Shown here: in pieces, positions 6,935 to 9,020 of the stretch
Numbering within the stretch: the stretch's first letter is position 1
Layout of the letters: the number at the start of each line of letters is the position of its first letter
Origin: an uncultured Campylobacter sp.
Lineage (GTDB): Bacteria > Campylobacterota > Campylobacteria > Campylobacterales > Campylobacteraceae
DNA length: 9,020 bases
NCBI RefSeq assembly: GCF_937890585.1
Contig: NZ_CALACG010000180.1
Coordinates: 1-9,020 of the forward strand
Reading direction: 5' to 3'
Translations under genes and position numbers: made by a program
The notes under the pieces: model-generated
What the model was told of the DNA's origin: nothing
Database searches by the model: none
Seen by the model: only the letters and a program-made list of their open reading frames with translations

Positions 6935-7630
6935 ATGAGCGAATACGCAAATTTGATATTAGCTATCTTGCTAGCTATTTTGGCATTTGCATTTTATAGG
7001 TCAAACAAGGCGCTAAAAAAGGCAAAAGATGATAGCGAAAATGTCTCAGTCAGCACTGAAATTTCGCAGCTTAAAAGCATCGGCGAACTATCTGTTTTTC
7101 AAGTTTATAGCAAAGAGATCGTCACAAAGACAGATCATGCGTTTGGAAATTTTGGCAAAGAGTACCTAAGGTGGTTGGTAAGCGAAAAGAAGCTTTCGAT
7201 GATATTTGAGTTTGAGATAAATTTCATCTACGATCTAACCAGTCCAAAACTCGAGATCATGCAGATCGCAAACTCTAGCTATAAGATAAAAATGCCCCCA
7301 TGTAAGTATAAATTCTCAATCGCCGATATGAAATTTTACGATGAAAAAAACGGCAAATTTATACCATTTTTGCTGCCTGACTCGCTAAATGGCTTTTTTG
7401 GTAGCACATTTACAGAAGAAGATAAAAATAGACTAATCGAAGAGGCAAGAAATGAAGTTAAAAAGATGAGCGTTCGCCTTATCTCGCAGCTTCAAAGCAA
7501 AATCCACAAATCAGCTCGCGATACGCTTGAGGCTATAGCTAAGAGCTTTGGTGCAAATAAGGTCGAGTTTATCTTTGACGATAGTGACGAGCAGATAAAC
7601 GAGCAACTAAATTTAGAAAATATCGCGTAA
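6935..7630 (+). CDS. Membrane-anchored DUF4230-like protein
   Basis: The 231-residue product has one N-terminal membrane helix (about residues 5-21, LILAILLAILAFAF) followed by a short charged linker (KALKKAKDD) and a soluble domain of about 190 residues. The positive charges just after the helix suggest the ends lie N-out/C-in, but this is not decisive. The pattern of a helix, a segment around KSIGELSVFQVYSKEIV, a beta-rich core (about 87-135) and YDEKNGKF fits the DUF4230 family, whose function is unknown; I assign it from general resemblance. The C-terminal third (about 160-205) is predicted helical and charged, with EEARNEVKKMSVRLISQLQ. AAGGAG at 6924-6929 lies 5 bases before the ATG. The DyP peroxidase gene begins 23 bases after its stop, so the two are probably co-transcribed. 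No catalytic residues can be named. Confidence 0.75.
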   Translation: MSEYANLILAILLAILAFAFYRSNKALKKAKDDSENVSVSTEISQLKSIGELSVFQVYSKEIVTKTDHAFGNFGKEYLRWLVSEKKLSMIFEFEINFIYDLTSPKLEIMQIANSSYKIKMPPCKYKFSIADMKFYDEKNGKFIPFLLPDSLNGFFGSTFTEEDKNRLIEEARNEVKKMSVRLISQLQSKIHKSARDTLEAIAKSFGANKVEFIFDDSDEQINEQLNLENIA

Positions 7631-7653
7631 AAATTAAATTTAAAGGAGAAAAA

Positions 7654-8577
7654 ATGAGTGTAAATTCACAAGAGGTCACACAAACACCTGGTAACAACAC
7701 AGTCTTTCAAACATGGGTCTTAAAAGGCGACAAAAAGGCATGTAAAGAGGGCTTTGCTAAGCTTTGTGCTTTGGTTGTAAATTTAAATAAAACTGCCAAA
7801 GTTAGATTTGGCGCAAATGAAAATGTAAATTGCGTCCTTGGCGTGGGTCATGATGCTTGGAAAAAGCTTGAAATTTCAAAAGAATTGCCAAAAGAGCTTG
7901 TAAATTTTAAAGCTATCAAAGGCGACAAGCACGAGGCTGTTAGCACAAAGGGCGATATACACATCCATATCCGTGCGCTAAATGCGGCTGACTGCTTTGA
8001 CATGGCGCAAAATATCAAAGAAGTTTTGTTTAAATTTGCAGAGCTCACAGATGAGACTCAAGGCTTTAAGTACCACGACGGCAGGGCGATCATCGGCTTT
8101 GTCGATGGCACTGAAAACCCTGATGGCGAAGATAGAGATCTTTTTGCAAAAGTCGGCAAAGAGGATGCTAAATTTAAAGGCGGTAGCTACGTTTTTGTTC
8201 AAAAATACTTCCACAAAATGAAAGAGTGGAACGCCACAAGCGTAAGCGAGCAAGAAAAGGTTATAGGCCGCTCAAAAGAGTATGACATCGAGATGGACGA
8301 GAGCGTAAAACCTACAAATTCACACTCAGCTGCTGCAAATGTCGGCGACGATAAAAAGGTCGTGCGTGGCAATATGCCATTTACTGAAGGCAGCAAAACA
8401 GGCACTTACTTCATTGCTTATGCAAGCACATTTTCAACGGTTGAACTTATGCTTAAAAAGATGTTTATCGGCGAGCCAAAAGGCAACTCAGATAGGCTGC
8501 TTGACTTTAGTACGCCAGTGACCGGGGCTTTATATTTTGCTCCTACGCTTGATATGCTTGGCGATTACGAGGGATAA
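7654..8577 (+). CDS. Dyp-type heme peroxidase (class B, YfeX-like)
   Basis: This 307-residue heme peroxidase uses hydrogen peroxide to oxidise dyes and other substrates in vitro; physiological substrates are usually unknown, and roles in peroxide defence or porphyrin/iron handling have been proposed for relatives. The GxxDGT signature is at residues 148-153 (GFVDGT, then ENP) with catalytic Asp151. His224 in PTNSHSAA is the expected proximal heme ligand, and Arg238 in VVRGNMPF is the expected distal arginine. Length and motif order match cytoplasmic class B enzymes such as E. coli YfeX. The N terminus (MSVNSQEVTQTPGNN) has no Tat or Sec signal, so unlike EfeB it should stay in the cytoplasm. 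The C terminus stops shortly after the domain (LDMLGDYEG), with no extended tail of the kind that targets DyPs to encapsulin shells. AAAGGAG at 7642-7648, 5 bases before the ATG, is a strong ribosome binding site. Confidence 0.92.
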   Translation: MSVNSQEVTQTPGNNTVFQTWVLKGDKKACKEGFAKLCALVVNLNKTAKVRFGANENVNCVLGVGHDAWKKLEISKELPKELVNFKAIKGDKHEAVSTKGDIHIHIRALNAADCFDMAQNIKEVLFKFAELTDETQGFKYHDGRAIIGFVDGTENPDGEDRDLFAKVGKEDAKFKGGSYVFVQKYFHKMKEWNATSVSEQEKVIGRSKEYDIEMDESVKPTNSHSAAANVGDDKKVVRGNMPFTEGSKTGTYFIAYASTFSTVELMLKKMFIGEPKGNSDRLLDFSTPVTGALYFAPTLDMLGDYEG

Positions 8578-8586
8578 ATTTAGCTT

Positions 8587-8610
8587 GGGGCGAAGCAAAT
8601 TTGCCCCTTT
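8587..8610 (+). terminator. GC-rich hairpin after the DyP gene, possible weak terminator
   Basis: GGGGC at 8587-8591 pairs with GCCCC at 8603-8607, and TTT follows. An outer AAATTTA/TAAATTT pair (8577-8583 and 8610-8616) could extend the structure. The T tract is short, so read-through into the EamA gene, which starts 19 bases later, is likely. Confidence 0.45.
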
Positions 8611-8628
8611 AAATTTATAAGGATAAAG

Positions 8629-9020
8629 ATGCCAGAGTGGTTTATCTACGCAGCTCTTTCGGCTGTTTTTGCTGCACTTACAGCGATCTTTGCAAAGCTA
8701 GGCGTAAAGGACATCGACAGCGATTTTGCGACATTTATAAGAACGATCGTTGTCATTTTGATGCTTGTTTTGCTTGGCTAAAAAATGGCAACCGCTAAGC
8801 TCTCTAAGCCCCAAAAACTGGTTTTTTCTAGTGCTAAGTGGCATGGCGACTGGGCTTTCATGGCTTATGTATTTTAAAGCGATGCAAGCAGGCAAGGTCT
8901 ATCAGGTAGCGCTGGTTGATAAATTTAGCGTTGTGCTAGCTATCATTTTGGCTGTCATATTTCTTGGTGAGAGGCTAAATTTAAAAGAAATTTTAGCCGT
9001 TTGCCTTATCGTATCTGGCG
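8629..9020 (+). pseudogene. Small EamA/DMT-family transporter, frameshifted and cut by the window end
   Basis: The first frame runs from ATG 8629 (AAGGA at 8619-8623, 5 bases upstream) for 50 residues: MPEWFIYAALSAVFAAL, then AKLGVKDIDSDFATFIRT and a second hydrophobic stretch, ending at TAA 8779-8781. The next frame over continues the same protein: AKKWQPLSSLSPKNWFFLVL, SGMATGLSWLMYF, VDKFSVVLAIILAVIFLGE and further, open to the window end. Together they give about 131 residues of a single-EamA-domain membrane protein (usual length about 140) with four to five helices, so only the last few residues are missing. Members are drug/metabolite transporter-type exporters or act as pairs. The second frame has a TGA at 8759-8761, so the shift must lie between 8762 and 8779. 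One surplus base, for example in TTTT 8768-8771 or GG 8776-8777, would explain it. This is either a real inactivating mutation or a sequencing error. Confidence 0.8.

Noticed and set aside
8560..8577. Encapsulin-targeting tail on the DyP peroxidase
   Set aside because: The protein ends right after the catalytic domain with no extended linker and targeting peptide, and no encapsulin gene is present nearby.
8779..8788. Programmed +1 frameshift at GGC-TAA in the EamA gene, similar to prfB
   Set aside because: Slipping from GGC to GCT would leave poor pairing of the glycine tRNA, and no upstream Shine-Dalgarno-like stimulator is evident. Mutation or sequencing error is simpler.
742..8895. Minus-strand open frames of 60-100 codons, such as 742-963, 1240-1497, 2959-3234, 4266-4574, 5376-5612 and 8698-8895
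   Set aside because: Each lies opposite a well-supported + strand gene, lacks a recognisable motif or ribosome binding site, and has the low-complexity Ser/Leu-rich look of antisense translation.
1..9020. Defence island, prophage or other mobile system
   Set aside because: No integrase, transposase, toxin-antitoxin pair, nuclease, repeat array or direct-repeat boundary was seen; the genes are metabolic or housekeeping types with uniform codon style.

Overview
The window comes from an AT-rich epsilonproteobacterial chromosome, most likely a Campylobacter of the C. concisus/showae type. This is inferred from codon habit (heavy use of AAA-TTT pairs and TTTAAA tracts), short gene spacing, AAGGA-type ribosome binding sites, and the protein families present. 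No species can be fixed from the sequence alone. All genes lie on the + strand and coding density is very high; no gene-free stretch exceeds about 100 bases. I see no RNA gene, CRISPR array, insertion sequence, prophage gene or attachment site.

Region 1 (1-5952) looks like one polycistronic unit of five genes separated by only 2-15 bases. It runs: the 3' part of an ankyrin-repeat protein whose start lies before the window; a YdfG-type short-chain dehydrogenase; an NhaC-family Na+/H+ antiporter with a GTG start; a TrmA-type tRNA uracil-5-methyltransferase with a TTG start; and a threonine ammonia-lyase with a single C-terminal ACT domain. A strong inverted repeat (5961-5986) follows and probably marks the end of the unit. 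The genes are functionally mixed (redox metabolism, ion homeostasis, tRNA modification, amino-acid metabolism), as is common in compact Campylobacter operons.

Region 2 (5987-8628) holds an exported metallo-beta-lactamase-fold hydrolase, then a membrane-anchored DUF4230 protein preceded by a good -10 box, then a cytoplasmic DyP-type heme peroxidase that is probably co-transcribed with it. A GC-rich hairpin follows the peroxidase.

Region 3 (8629-9020) is the start of a small single-domain EamA/DMT transporter. Its reading frame is broken by a one-base shift around 8762-8779 and it runs off the window.

The most interesting points are the RlmC/RlmD-like iron-sulfur cysteine signature in the TrmA-type enzyme and the frameshift in the EamA gene. 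I found no convincing new multi-gene system; this is mostly ordinary core-genome sequence.
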